Assembly (NCBI RefSeq): GCF_030160395.1
Contig: NZ_BSOG01000004.1
Location: forward strand, 248,001-312,000
Source of the DNA: Chitinimonas prasina
Lineage (GTDB): Bacteria; Pseudomonadota; Gammaproteobacteria; Burkholderiales; Chitinimonadaceae
Length of the DNA stretch: 64,000 nt
Direction of reading: 5' to 3'
Shown: piece by piece, positions 17,419-27,974 of the stretch
Position numbering within the stretch: the first letter of the stretch is position 1
How the letters are laid out: every line of letters begins with the position of its first letter
Program-made: the position numbers and the translations under genes
Notes under the pieces: generated by a model
Database searches by the model: none
What the model saw: the letters and a program-made list of their open reading frames with translations, nothing else
Told to the model about the DNA's origin: nothing

Positions 17419-20358
17419 TCAGCTTTTCGGCTTGCTGCGGGTCTTGCTCGCAACCGGTGCAGTGGCCGCCGCTTTGGCCTTGGGGGCTGGCGTGGCCTTG
17501 GCGGTAGGCTTGGGTTTAGCCGCAACGGCCGCCTTGGCGGGTTTTGCGGCGGGCTTGGCTTTGCCGGCAGATTTGCCAGCAGGTTTGTCCGCCACCGTAG
17601 CGGCGGGCACGGCACCCTCCAAGGCCTTGGCCGCCGGTTTACGCGGGCGTTTGGCAGGCGCAGGCGGCGCCTCCGGCAGGGTTTGGCCGGGCTTGGGCAG
17701 GAACAAGGCGGCTACCTGGGCAGGCCGCTTGGGCATCAGGGCGGGTGCCTGAACCGGCGCCGACTTGGCCTTGCTACTCTTTGCAAGCACAGGTTCCGCT
17801 GGCGGTGCCGATTTATCCGCTGTCGAAGCAGGCTTGGCCTGGGTGGCAGTTTTTCTGGCCGGCTTGCCTGGGTTTGCGACAGCAGGTGCCTTTGCAATCT
17901 CCCCGCCCGCCTTGCGCTTCGCCGGCTTTGCCGCCGGTTTGACTTCCACAGCCGGCGACGCTGCTGGTTTGCGAGCCCGCTTGGCTGGCTTGGCTTCTTT
18001 GGTTTCCACCTCGGCCACCTGTGTGGCCGGAACCGAGACCGAGACCGAGACCGGGACCGGGACCGGGACCGGGACCGGGACCGGCCCAGCCTTGCGGCGA
18101 GGATGGCGTTTGCCAGCATCAGCCTGCTCAAGCTGCTGTTCCGGACGTTGCTCGATCAGCACGAAGTCTATCTTGCTGGTCTCCAGGTCTACCCGCGCCA
18201 CTTTGATGGTGATCCTGTCCGTCAAGCCATAGGTCTTGCCGCTACGCTCCCCTCGCAGGGTATGGCTGGCTTCGTTGTACTGGAAGTAATCCGTACCCAG
18301 CTCAGAGATATGCAGCAGGCCCTCGACAAACAGGCCATCCAGGGTCACAAACAGGCCAAAGCTGGTGACGGCCGACACCACACCCTCAAATACCTCACCA
18401 ATGCGATCCAGCATGTAGTAGCACTTGAGCCAGCTCTGTACATCGCGGGTCGCCTCATCAGCGCGCCGCTCGGTTTGCGAGCAGTGCGCCCCTATCTCTT
18501 CCCATTTGCCCGGCTTGTAGGCCGTCCCACACAGCACGGCCTTGATGGAACGATGCACCAGCAGATCGGGGTAGCGCCTTATCGGCGAGGTAAAGTGGGT
18601 ATAGGCCTCATAAGCCAGGCCAAAATGCCCCGCCCGTTCCGGGCTGTAGACCGCCTGCTGCATGGAGCGCAACAGCATGGTCTGCAGCAGGCCTGCATCC
18701 GGCCGTTCCTTGACCTGCGCCATCAGGCCGGCATAGTCCTTGGCATGCGGTTCATCCCCCCCGCCCAGGCTAAGGCCGCGCTCGTTGAGGAAGCGCCGCA
18801 GATTCTCCAGCTTGCGCTCGGTCGGCCCCTCATGGATGCGATACAAGGCGGTATGGTCATGGCTGCCTAGGAAGTCAGCCGCGCAGACATTGGCCGCCAG
18901 CATGCATTCCTCGATCAGGCGATGCGCATCGTTGCGAGTCACCGGCACAATACGGTCTATCTTGCCCGCCTCGTTGAATACCATCTGGGTCTCGAGCGTA
19001 TCGAAATCAATGGCACCGCGCTTGCCCCTGGCCTTGAGCAGGACATGGAACAAGTCATACAAGGTCTGCAGATCAGCCACCAGCCCCTTGCGCTTCTTGG
19101 CCGCCGGGCCTTTGGGATCCTGCAATATCTCCCATACCTCGTTGTAGGTATAGCGAGCCTTGGACAGCATCACGGCCGGGTAGAAGCGGTACTGCCTGAC
19201 CTCCCCCTTGGCATCGACCTGCATATCGCAAACCATGCAACAGCGCTCTACCGCAGGGTTAAGCGAGCAGATACCATTGGACAGCGCTTCCGGCAACATG
19301 GGTATGACACGGCGGGGGAAGTACACCGAATTGCCGCGCTCGTAGCCTGTCTGGTCCAGCGCATCCTTGGGTCTCACGTAGTGGCTGACATCCGCGATCG
19401 CCACCACCAGCCGCCACCCCTTGCCACTGCGCTCGGCATACACGGCATCGTCGAAGTCACGCGCCGTCTCGCCATCAATGGTTACCAGCGGCATGTCGCG
19501 CAGATCCTCGCGTTTCAGCCCTTCCGGTGTCTTCCAATCCTTCTTCCTGACTTCCTGCGGCGTCTTGCCAGCCTGCGCCTCGGCCTCAGCCGAGAAAACA
19601 TGCGGCAGATCGTGCTTGCGCAGGGCGATTTCGATCTCCATGCCAGGGTCAGCATAGTTGCCCAGTACTTCGACTATACGGCCGATGGCCTGACCATACT
19701 TGCTGGGTTGCGTCAGCAGTTCCACCGACACCACCTGGCCGGGCTCCGCGTCCAACCCGTCCTCGGGGCTCACCAGTATCTCCTGGGCAATACGCTTTTC
19801 TTCCGGACGGATAAAGCGCACGCCACGCTCGGCAAACAAGCGTCCCACCAAGCGGGTATTGACGTGTTCCAGCACCTCGACAATTTTGCCTTCCCGCCGG
19901 CCACGGCGATCCACGCCAATTTCACGCACCATTACCCGATCGCGATGCAATACTTTATGCATCTCCTTGGGCCCGATGAACAGGTCAGCGCTGCCATCGT
20001 CGGGCACCACAAAGCCAAAGCCGTCGGCATGGCCATGCACCCGACCCTTGATCAGATCCAGCTTGTCGGCGATGCAGATGGCCCCCTTGCGGTTGATCAT
20101 CACCTCGCCCTCGCGCACCATCGCATTGATGCGCCGGCTGAAGAAATCTGCCTCATAGGGCTGTATGGAAAACAGCGCCACCAGCTCCTCGGGGAACATA
20201 GGCGCCCCTTTCTCAGTCAGAATCTGCAGCAAGTAGGCACGACTGGGCAAAGGGTGCTCGTAGCGCTCAACCTCTTGTTTGTAATAAGGATCCGCCTGCC
20301 TCAGCTTGAGTACGGCACGGGGGAGTTTGGCGATTTTTTCAGTTTTCTTTGTTTTCAT
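17419..20358 (-). CDS. rnr: Ribonuclease R with an extended low-complexity tail
   Basis: RNase R is a 3'-to-5' exoribonuclease that degrades structured RNA. From the ATG at 20358 (MKTKKTEKIAKLP) the product is 979 residues, longer than the roughly 750-815 usual. It has the N-terminal helix-turn-helix, cold-shock domains, the RNB catalytic core (TIDGETARDFDDAVYAE, about residue 310) and the S1 domain. From about residue 755 to the end it is almost only Ala, Lys, Pro and Val, including a PV/SV run. That tail is likely disordered and RNA-binding. The start codon abuts the -35 of the divergent tRNA-Leu promoter. Confidence 0.96.
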   Translation of the reverse strand: MKTKKTEKIAKLPRAVLKLRQADPYYKQEVERYEHPLPSRAYLLQILTEKGAPMFPEELVALFSIQPYEADFFSRRINAMVREGEVMINRKGAICIADKLDLIKGRVHGHADGFGFVVPDDGSADLFIGPKEMHKVLHRDRVMVREIGVDRRGRREGKIVEVLEHVNTRLVGRLFAERGVRFIRPEEKRIAQEILVSPEDGLDAEPGQVVSVELLTQPSKYGQAIGRIVEVLGNYADPGMEIEIALRKHDLPHVFSAEAEAQAGKTPQEVRKKDWKTPEGLKREDLRDMPLVTIDGETARDFDDAVYAERSGKGWRLVVAIADVSHYVRPKDALDQTGYERGNSVYFPRRVIPMLPEALSNGICSLNPAVERCCMVCDMQVDAKGEVRQYRFYPAVMLSKARYTYNEVWEILQDPKGPAAKKRKGLVADLQTLYDLFHVLLKARGKRGAIDFDTLETQMVFNEAGKIDRIVPVTRNDAHRLIEECMLAANVCAADFLGSHDHTALYRIHEGPTERKLENLRRFLNERGLSLGGGDEPHAKDYAGLMAQVKERPDAGLLQTMLLRSMQQAVYSPERAGHFGLAYEAYTHFTSPIRRYPDLLVHRSIKAVLCGTAYKPGKWEEIGAHCSQTERRADEATRDVQSWLKCYYMLDRIGEVFEGVVSAVTSFGLFVTLDGLFVEGLLHISELGTDYFQYNEASHTLRGERSGKTYGLTDRITIKVARVDLETSKIDFVLIEQRPEQQLEQADAGKRHPRRKAGPVPVPVPVPVPVSVSVSVPATQVAEVETKEAKPAKRARKPAASPAVEVKPAAKPAKRKAGGEIAKAPAVANPGKPARKTATQAKPASTADKSAPPAEPVLAKSSKAKSAPVQAPALMPKRPAQVAALFLPKPGQTLPEAPPAPAKRPRKPAAKALEGAVPAATVADKPAGKSAGKAKPAAKPAKAAVAAKPKPTAKATPAPKAKAAATAPVASKTRSKPKS
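18033..18084 (-). repeat. In-frame hexanucleotide repeat inside rnr
   Basis: On the plus strand three copies of CCGAGA are followed by five copies of CCGGGA and a partial unit. On the coding strand each unit encodes a Val-Ser or Val-Pro dipeptide. Because the unit is six bases, gain or loss of copies would change tail length without breaking the frame. Confidence 0.95.
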
Positions 20359-20360
20359 CG

Positions 20361-20388
20361 TTGACACAGGAAATTGTCTCTCTATAAT
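20361..20388 (+). promoter_or_regulatory. Sigma-70 promoter of the first tRNA-Leu
   Basis: TTGACA (20361-20366) and TATAAT (20383-20388) are both perfect hexamers with a 16-base spacer. Transcription would start near 20395, about 40 bases before the mature tRNA. The -35 begins three bases from the start codon of divergent rnr. Confidence 0.92.
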
Positions 20389-20433
20389 GCGCATCTCTCT
20401 GGACGCGCTGCTGCAAACGCAGCGATGTTCAAA

Positions 20434-20520
20434 GCCCAGGTGGCGGAATTGGTAGACGCACTAGGTTCAGGTCCTAGCGGTGGCAACACCGTGGAAGTTC
20501 GAGTCTTCTCTTGGGCACCA
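20434..20520 (+). tRNA. tRNA-Leu (anticodon CAG), copy 1
   Basis: The 87-base gene has the acceptor stem GCCCAGG paired with CTTGGGC, a D-arm with GGTAGACGC, and the anticodon stem CTAGG/CCTAG around loop TTCAGGT, giving CAG (reads CUG). It has the long variable arm of leucine tRNAs, the T-loop TTCGAGT and an encoded CCA. It is identical to the copy at 20764-20850. Confidence 0.97.
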
Positions 20521-20526
20521 ACACTC

Positions 20527-20564
20527 AATAAAGCCGATGCGCAAGCGTCGGCTTTATTGTTTTC
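20527..20564 (+). terminator. Terminator of the first tRNA-Leu unit
   Basis: AATAAAGCCGA pairs with TCGGCTTTATT across a ten-base loop, followed by TGTTTT. The second unit has the same hairpin with one compensated base pair, which supports a selected structure. The next 130 bases hold nothing recognisable before the second promoter. Confidence 0.9.
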
Positions 20565-20692
20565 CGCATTTGCCTTGACTTCAAGGTTGATTTTCTGGGC
20601 AGACTGCCCAGCAGCAACATGTCCCCCCGCTATCCCAGCAACAACCTGACCAAGGCGCAACATCGGTCCAGTCACTTTTTGCGCAGACGGGG

Positions 20693-20720
20693 TTGACAGA
20701 TTTTCTACTACGGCTACAAT
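20693..20720 (+). promoter_or_regulatory. Sigma-70 promoter of the second tRNA-Leu
   Basis: TTGACA (20693-20698) and TACAAT (20715-20720) are separated by 16 bases, the same architecture as the first unit. The sequence between this promoter and the tRNA is also similar to the first copy (CTGCAAACGCAGCGATG). Confidence 0.9.
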
Positions 20721-20763
20721 GCCGACCTCTCGACGCATTACTGCAAACGCAGCGATGCTCGAA

Positions 20764-20850
20764 GCCCAGGTGGCGGAATTGGTAGACGCACTAGGTTCAG
20801 GTCCTAGCGGTGGCAACACCGTGGAAGTTCGAGTCTTCTCTTGGGCACCA
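20764..20850 (+). tRNA. tRNA-Leu (anticodon CAG), copy 2
   Basis: This 87-base gene, CCA included, is identical to the first copy 330 bases upstream. It reads CUG, the dominant leucine codon in the GC-rich genes of this window. A second gene for a heavily used tRNA fits a dosage role. Confidence 0.97.
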
Positions 20851-20856
20851 ATATTC

Positions 20857-20892
20857 AACAAAGCCGATGCGCAAGCGTCGGCTTTGTTGTTT
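20857..20892 (+). terminator. Terminator of the second tRNA-Leu unit
   Basis: AACAAAGCCGA pairs with TCGGCTTTGTT, followed by TGTTTTC. Compared with the first terminator, one T-A pair has become C-G on both arms, so pairing is kept. Confidence 0.9.
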
Positions 20893-20994
20893 TCAGCCCT
20901 GGCCTCGCGCGCCATACCACCGCACCATGGGCCCGCCACTACTGGGCGGCCCCCATTTATCGATAGCGACATGCCGACAGCCTTGGGCAAGCGT

Positions 20995-21753
20995 TCAGCT
21001 CCTGGCAGCCGCGATCACGGCCAGGTAGTTGCGCACGGTAGGCGCCAGCCCGTCGTACAAGGCCTCGCCAATCAGCGCATGGCCAATGGAAACCTCGTCC
21101 ACCTGCGGTACAGCGCGCAGGAAAGGCCCCAGATTGACCTGATTGAGGTCATGTCCCGCATTCACCCCCAGACCGGCCGCCTGCGCCCTGCCAGCGGCCT
21201 TGGCGCAGTCTTCCAGCGCCTGCTGCCAGTCTCCCAGCGCAAAGGACTCGGCAAACGGGCCTGTGTAGATTTCTATGCGATCCGCACCCAGCTCCGCCAC
21301 CCGCTCGATATCATCAGAATCGGCATCCATGAACAGGCTGACCCGGCAGCCCATGGCCTTGAGCTCCCGCACCAAGGGCTTGAGGCGTGCGCCATCGCGC
21401 TTCAGGTCAAAACCATGATCCGAGGTGATCTGCCCGTCTCCATCCGGCACCAGCGTAGCCTGCGCCGGACTGGTCTCTGCGCACAGGCGCAGCAGTCCCG
21501 GGTATTCACCACGGGCATCAGCGAAGGGATTCCCCTCTATATTGAACTCCGCCTGCGTACCTGCCAGAAATCCCCCTAGGGCACGGACATCCGCCGGCCG
21601 GATATGCCGCAAGTCCGGTCGCGGATGCACGGTAATGCCGCCACACCCCGCCGCCAGACAGGCCTCTGCCGCCTGCATCACGCTAGGCATGTCGCCGCCG
21701 CGCGAATTACGCAGTACAGCAATCTTGTTGATGTTTACGGATAAAACAGTCAT
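20995..21753 (-). CDS. pdxJ: Pyridoxine 5'-phosphate synthase
   Basis: PdxJ condenses 1-deoxy-xylulose 5-phosphate with 3-amino-1-hydroxyacetone phosphate to form pyridoxine 5'-phosphate. The 252-residue TIM-barrel product starts [20 protein letters not shown] and contains [27 protein letters not shown] and VNAGHDLN, all family landmarks. It stands alone after purA, whereas it is usually between recO and acpS. The start ATG at 21753 gives the usual length. Confidence 0.96.
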   Translation of the reverse strand: MTVLSVNINKIAVLRNSRGGDMPSVMQAAEACLAAGCGGITVHPRPDLRHIRPADVRALGGFLAGTQAEFNIEGNPFADARGEYPGLLRLCAETSPAQATLVPDGDGQITSDHGFDLKRDGARLKPLVRELKAMGCRVSLFMDADSDDIERVAELGADRIEIYTGPFAESFALGDWQQALEDCAKAAGRAQAAGLGVNAGHDLNQVNLGPFLRAVPQVDEVSIGHALIGEALYDGLAPTVRNYLAVIAAARS

Positions 21754-21847
21754 GCGTCCTACTCGATAATCAGTCGTGGAAAGCGGCCCGGTCCAATCCT
21801 GGCGGCCGGGCCACCGGCCATCAGGGTATCAGCACGGGTGCAGAAAT

Positions 21848-21872
21848 GAAAACGCCCGGTAGAACCGGGCGT
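21848..21872 (-). terminator. Intrinsic terminator after purA
   Basis: On the minus strand ACGCCCGGT pairs with ACCGGGCGT across a three-base loop, followed by TTTCATTT. It lies just past the purA stop and ends the hfq-to-purA series before pdxJ. Confidence 0.85.
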
Positions 21873-21879
21873 CTGTCAC

Positions 21880-23256
<1,377 letters not shown>

Positions 23257-24408
23257 TCAGAGTGGCTGAACCTGCCACTGACCATTGAGCTCGATCAGCT
23301 CGCGATCAGCGTGTAATTCTTCGACATCCACGATCTCACCCAGCCGCACCACCACGGTCTCGCCGGCAGCGCGCAGGGCTCGAATGGCGTCCGCCAACCG
23401 TGCATCGAACGCATCGGGCGCCAGGATGGCACTGCGTGCCGGTGTCGCCGGCAGACGCCAGGCTAACTCCTTTAGGTCCAGGCTGAACCCGGTTGCCGGA
23501 CGACGACGGCCAAACTGCTCGCCGACATGGTCATAGCGGCCGCCTCGGGCAATGGCATTGGGCCACCCCTCGGCGTAGGCCGCAAACACCAGCCCGGTGT
23601 GGTAGTAACCCGAGCGCAGCTCCGCCAGGTCAAAATTTGGAACAATGCCGCGCGCCGCCAGCGCGGTTGTCAGGCCACGCAAGGCAGCCAGCGCCTCGAT
23701 CACCTCAGGCAGGCGCGGCAGGCTTTGCTCGGCCCGCTCCAGCACCGTGGCATCACCATACAAGCCCGGCAGCGCCACCAAACCGGCACTCAGGCTGGCA
23801 TCCAGCCCGGCCACCAGGCCCATCAAGGTCGGCACGTCCTTTTGCTGGATAGCGTGGAACACTGCCTCGCGGGCCTCACCCACCAGGCCCGCGGCATCAG
23901 CCAAGGCCAGGAACAAACCGATATGGCCGATATCCAGATGCACATGGTCTATGCCGGCCAGCTTGAGGCACTCCCCCATCAGCTCGACGATTTCCACGTC
24001 GGCAGCAACACCGGCATAGCCGTAAATCTCGGCGCCCAGCTGCAAGGGCTCACGTGCAGCCATGATCCCGTCTGGCTGGGTGTGTACAACCGGCCCGGCA
24101 TAGCATAGCCGGGCCACCCCCTGGCGGTTCAGCAGATGAGCATCAATGCGGGCCACCTGGGGGGTCATATCGGCACGAAGGCCCAGCTGCCTTCCACTGA
24201 GCTGATCGGTCAGCTTGAAGGTCTTCAGGTCCAGCGCAGCATCCTGGCGGGTTAGCAGCGAATCGACGTATTCGATCAGCGGCGCCTGTACCAGTTCGTA
24301 GCCAAAGCTGGCAATCAAGTCCAGCGATCGGCGTCGCAATGTCTCCACCCGGCGCGCCTCAGGCGGCAGCAGGTCGGCAATGTTCTCGGGCAGTATCCAG
24401 TTATGCAT
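23257..24408 (-). CDS. hisZ: ATP phosphoribosyltransferase regulatory subunit
   Basis: HisZ is a histidyl-tRNA-synthetase-like protein that lacks aminoacylation activity and forms a complex with short HisG for the first step of histidine synthesis. From the ATG at 24408 (MHNWILPENIADLLPPEA) it is 383 residues, the normal size. A longer frame adds 38 residues unlike the family. The class II core shows LGLRADMTPQVARI and ARGGRYDHVGEQFGR. No hisG is in the window. Confidence 0.94.
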   Translation of the reverse strand: MHNWILPENIADLLPPEARRVETLRRRSLDLIASFGYELVQAPLIEYVDSLLTRQDAALDLKTFKLTDQLSGRQLGLRADMTPQVARIDAHLLNRQGVARLCYAGPVVHTQPDGIMAAREPLQLGAEIYGYAGVAADVEIVELMGECLKLAGIDHVHLDIGHIGLFLALADAAGLVGEAREAVFHAIQQKDVPTLMGLVAGLDASLSAGLVALPGLYGDATVLERAEQSLPRLPEVIEALAALRGLTTALAARGIVPNFDLAELRSGYYHTGLVFAAYAEGWPNAIARGGRYDHVGEQFGRRRPATGFSLDLKELAWRLPATPARSAILAPDAFDARLADAIRALRAAGETVVVRLGEIVDVEELHADRELIELNGQWQVQPL

Positions 24409-24670
24409 AAGGTCAGGCCGGGGCACCAGGCACCGCAGCAATAATGATCCAGTCAACAACCAGCTCCGCCCGGATATCGCACCAAGCTCAAGGCTGGCCG
24501 ATGGGGCGGCGAACAACCGCACTCAAGCAAGGCTCAAGAACGGCAAGAGGCCCTCGGCGGGATGCTGTCGATGCGGCCCTAGCGGGCTGGGCACCATGGC
24601 ATCCTGGCACGAGGGCCAAGCAAAACAAGGCATTATCCCACAGGCGCGCTGCCGACAGCGCGCCCGTCTG
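24409..24670. other. Gap between hflC and hisZ with no intact gene
   Basis: Many relatives have a small DUF2065 membrane-protein gene here. No intact equivalent is present. On the minus strand a short frame ends EGLLPFLS, a phrase I associate with DUF2065, and a hydrophobic leucine-rich stretch occurs in another frame, so this may be a decayed copy. Right after hflC there is a hairpin (GGCGCGCTG/CAGCGCGCC, 24647-24668) without a U-tract. Confidence 0.4.
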
Positions 24671-25540
24671 TTACTTTGCGCGTGGATCCTTCATGTACTT
24701 GAAGAAAGCCGAGCTGGGGTCCAGCACCATCACATCAGACTTTGACTTGAAGGTCTGCTTATAGGCATCCAGACTCTTGTAGAACGCATAGAACTCGGGA
24801 TTCTGGCCATAAGCGGCACCATAGATGGCAGCCGCACGACCATCGCCCTCACCCTTCAGTTGCTGCGCCTTGTTGTACGCATCGGCCAGGATGATTTCAC
24901 GCTGGCGGTCTGCATCGGCACGTATCTTCTCCGCCTCGGCCGAGCCTTCCGAACGTAGCTGGTTGGCCACGGTCTTACGCTCCGAGATCATGCGGTCATA
25001 CACCGCATTGCTGATATCGTTGGGAAAGTCCACACGCTTGAGCCGCACGTCCACGATCTTCACGCCTATCTTGCCGGCATCGGCATTGGCAACCACGCCC
25101 ACCGATTCCATCACCTCTTCGCGCTTGCCCGAAATGACGTCCTGCACCGTGCGCTTACCAAACTCAGCCCGCAACACGTCATTGATGGTCTTGCGCAGAC
25201 GGGCAGAGGCGGTACGCTCATTGCCACCCACCGTCTTGTAGTACTGCTCGACATTGACCACCTGCCACTTGACGTAGCTGTCCACCAGAACGTTCTTCTT
25301 CTCGATGGTGTTGAAGCGCTCAGGCGTCTCGGCATCCATGGTCAGAACGCGCCGATCAAAGTACCGTACCGATTGCAGCAACGGCACCTTGAAGCGTATG
25401 CCAGGCTCATTGACGGTACGCACTACCTCGCCCAACTGGAACACCATGGCAGATTGGCGCTGATCCACGGTAAACACGCTCATGCTGAGCACCAGTAGTG
25501 CCAGCAACACCACGACTATGGCGGGAATTAAGCGATTCAT
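24671..25540 (-). CDS. hflC: FtsH protease modulator HflC
   Basis: HflC is an inner-membrane SPFH-family protein that forms a large complex with HflK around FtsH and limits its access to membrane substrates. The 289-residue product from the ATG at 25540 starts with a single helix (NRLIPAIVVVLLALLVLS) and continues with the SPFH domain (TVDQRQSAMVFQLGEVV). A charged coiled coil follows (around residues 190-240). It is one base downstream of hflK. Confidence 0.97.
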   Translation of the reverse strand: MNRLIPAIVVVLLALLVLSMSVFTVDQRQSAMVFQLGEVVRTVNEPGIRFKVPLLQSVRYFDRRVLTMDAETPERFNTIEKKNVLVDSYVKWQVVNVEQYYKTVGGNERTASARLRKTINDVLRAEFGKRTVQDVISGKREEVMESVGVVANADAGKIGVKIVDVRLKRVDFPNDISNAVYDRMISERKTVANQLRSEGSAEAEKIRADADRQREIILADAYNKAQQLKGEGDGRAAAIYGAAYGQNPEFYAFYKSLDAYKQTFKSKSDVMVLDPSSAFFKYMKDPRAK

Positions 25541-25541
25541 A

Positions 25542-26714
25542 TCAACGACCCTCCCGCTCACCGCGACCCTGGCTATCCTGCCTAGGAGCGCGCACTACGC
25601 CAGTCTCCACCGGAACCGTGGCCTGTTCTGTCGCCGCACCGGCAGGACCACTCATTTGCATCAGCTTGTCTAGCGGCAGGTAAAGCAAATTGCCGTTGCC
25701 GGACTTCTGATCCACCAGCACCTTGCTGCTACTGCTCAATATCTGCTGCATGGTATCGAGGTACATGCGATCACGGGTAACCTGTGGCGCCTTGGCATAC
25801 TCGGCAGCCACCTGCGTGAAGCGAGAGGCATTACCTTCAGACTCCGCAATCACCCGAGCCTTGTAACCTTCGGCTTCCTGCAGCAAACGTGCAGCAAAGC
25901 CTCGGGCCTTGGGTATCACGTCATTGGCATAGGCCAGGCCCTCGTTGGTCTGCTTGACCTTGTCCTGCCCAGCCTTCACGGCATCGGCAAACGCTGCCTG
26001 CACCTCTTCCGGCGGCTGCACATCATTGATGTTGACGCGGCTCACCCGGATACCGGTGCCATAGTCATCCAGCAGGTTCTGTATCATCCGCGTGGCATCG
26101 GCAGCCACCTGGCCACGGCCTTCGTTCAACACGAAATCGACCTTGTTGCGGCCGACGATCTCGCGGATGGAGGTTTCAGCGGCCTGCTTGACCAGGTCGT
26201 AACCGTCGCCATCACGCGAGGCATTGTTGAACACGAAATCACGCGAGTTCTTGACGTCGTACTGCACTTCAAGCTGCATGTCGACAATGTTCTGGTCCTC
26301 AGTCAGCATCAGTGCCTCATCCGCCACCCGATTCTTGGTGCTGCCGGAAAAACCAACTTCCACTGAACGGACTTCAGACAGCTTGACGATCTCATGCTGT
26401 TCTACCGGCCAGGGCATACGCCAGTGCAGACCGGGGTCCGTGGTTTGCACATAGCGACCAAACCGCAGCACCACCGCTTCTTCCCGGGCATCCACCACGT
26501 AAAAGCCGCTGGCTATCCACAGCACGCCAACAATACCGATAGCGACACCAATACCGCCGACAACGGCGCGGCCGTCCGACGGAGTCGGCTCGGATGGGCG
26601 GCCAGGCGTACCACCGAAAAACTGCTTCAGCTTATTGGTGAACTGCCGGATGATCTCATCCAGATCAGGTGGGCCATCCTTGCCTCGGCGGCCCCATTGC
26701 GGGTCTTGCGACAT
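25542..26714 (-). CDS. hflK: FtsH protease modulator HflK
   Basis: HflK is the partner of HflC. The 390-residue product from the ATG at 26714 starts MSQDPQWGRRGKDGPPDLDE, a Gly/Pro-rich cytosolic stretch typical of HflK. One transmembrane helix (about residues 55-77) and the SPFH domain (YVVDAREEAVVLRFGRYV) follow. The coiled coil near residues 260-310 precedes a Ser/Gln-rich tail. An upstream frame adds 18 residues that do not fit. Confidence 0.97.
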   Translation of the reverse strand: MSQDPQWGRRGKDGPPDLDEIIRQFTNKLKQFFGGTPGRPSEPTPSDGRAVVGGIGVAIGIVGVLWIASGFYVVDAREEAVVLRFGRYVQTTDPGLHWRMPWPVEQHEIVKLSEVRSVEVGFSGSTKNRVADEALMLTEDQNIVDMQLEVQYDVKNSRDFVFNNASRDGDGYDLVKQAAETSIREIVGRNKVDFVLNEGRGQVAADATRMIQNLLDDYGTGIRVSRVNINDVQPPEEVQAAFADAVKAGQDKVKQTNEGLAYANDVIPKARGFAARLLQEAEGYKARVIAESEGNASRFTQVAAEYAKAPQVTRDRMYLDTMQQILSSSSKVLVDQKSGNGNLLYLPLDKLMQMSGPAGAATEQATVPVETGVVRAPRQDSQGRGEREGR

Positions 26715-26849
26715 ATCGTCTCTATTCCGTGGTTGTAATGACTTGTACACACACTTGTTACACAGCAACCCTCAGGCGGCACGTTGCGACGGCTCGATTT
26801 CACTCGCCGCCGGCCGAGCCCAGGCTGGCGCTTCCGGTCAACCCAGGAC

Positions 26850-27974
26850 TCAAGCCTGAAGGCTTTCGTCCGACACCGCAGCGACGACCGGCATGGCTTC
26901 GACCAGCGCCTGCCGCAACAAATCCAGACCTGCACCACTTTTTGCACTCATACGGACGGCGCGAATCCTACCATACTCATCCCGCTCGACCGCCGGCTCA
27001 CCACCTTTGAGGTCTATCTTGTTCCAGACCACAATCTGGGGAATCTCGTCAGCATCGATTTCCTTGAGCACATAGTTCACCGCCTCGATCTGGGCTTCGC
27101 GGGTATCGCTGGCGCTATCAACCACATGCAGCAACAGATCGGCCCGCACCGTTTCCTCCAGCGTGGCCCGAAATGCCTCCACCAAGCCATGAGGCAGATC
27201 GCGGATAAAACCCACGGTATCGGACACCACCACGGAGTGCTCCGGGTCGAGGAACAGCTTGCGGCTGGTGGTATCCAGCGTGGCGAACAACTGATCGGCC
27301 GCATATGCCTTGGCGTGGGTCAAAGCATTGAACAGCGTGGACTTACCGGCATTGGTATAACCCACCAGCGAGACAGAAAATTGCTTGCTGCGCTCGCGCG
27401 CACGCCGCTGGGTGTCACGCTGCCGCTGCAGATCCTTGAGCTTGTCGCGCAGCCGCTTCATGCGTTCGGTCAGCATGCGCTTGTCCATTTCCAGCTGAGT
27501 CTCACCGGGGCCGCCACGGGCGCCTATACCACCGCGCTGGCGTTCCAGGTGAGTCCAGCCCCGCACCAGCCGGGTGGACATATACTGTAGCTGAGCCAGC
27601 TCAACCTGCAACTTGCCCTCATTGGAGCGTGCACGCTGGCCAAAGATGTCGAGTATCAGCCTTACCCGGTCCGACACCCGGCATTCCAGCGCACGCTCCA
27701 GGTTGCGTTCCTGCGCCCCACCCAAGGCATGGTTGAACAGTACCGTCTGTGCCTCCGTGGCCAGCACGGCGGCGGCGATCTCTTCCACCTTGCCACTACC
27801 GGCAAACAGCTTGGGGTCGGGTCTTTGGCGCTTGCCCTGAATGATGGCCATAGCCTTGTAGCCATTGCCCTCAGCCAGCAACTTGAATTCTTCGATATTT
27901 TCCAGATAGTCCGGCTCACCGAAATCGAGACAGACTAGAACGGCCTTGTCGCCGCCCTGATGGCGTTCAAACAC
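26850..27974 (-). CDS. hflX: GTPase HflX
   Basis: HflX is a ribosome-splitting GTPase that rescues stalled ribosomes under heat stress. The 374-residue product has the HflX N-terminal domain, the glycine-rich ERQRGGIGARGGPGETQLE linker (about residues 140-160), the P-loop GYTNAGKSTLFNAL and DTVGFIRDLPHGLVEAF. The start is a GTG. It lies between hfq and hflK; 135 bases before hflK show no gene. Confidence 0.96.
   Translation of the reverse strand: MFERHQGGDKAVLVCLDFGEPDYLENIEEFKLLAEGNGYKAMAIIQGKRQRPDPKLFAGSGKVEEIAAAVLATEAQTVLFNHALGGAQERNLERALECRVSDRVRLILDIFGQRARSNEGKLQVELAQLQYMSTRLVRGWTHLERQRGGIGARGGPGETQLEMDKRMLTERMKRLRDKLKDLQRQRDTQRRARERSKQFSVSLVGYTNAGKSTLFNALTHAKAYAADQLFATLDTTSRKLFLDPEHSVVVSDTVGFIRDLPHGLVEAFRATLEETVRADLLLHVVDSASDTREAQIEAVNYVLKEIDADEIPQIVVWNKIDLKGGEPAVERDEYGRIRAVRMSAKSGAGLDLLRQALVEAMPVVAAVSDESLQA

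Noticed and set aside
18033-18084. The hexamer repeat as a CRISPR-like array
   Set aside because: Units are six bases with no spacers, and the repeat is in frame inside rnr.
20361-20892. A mobile element or integration site at the tRNA pair
   Set aside because: No integrase, no partial tRNA 3' repeat and no transposase nearby; a simple local duplication explains it.
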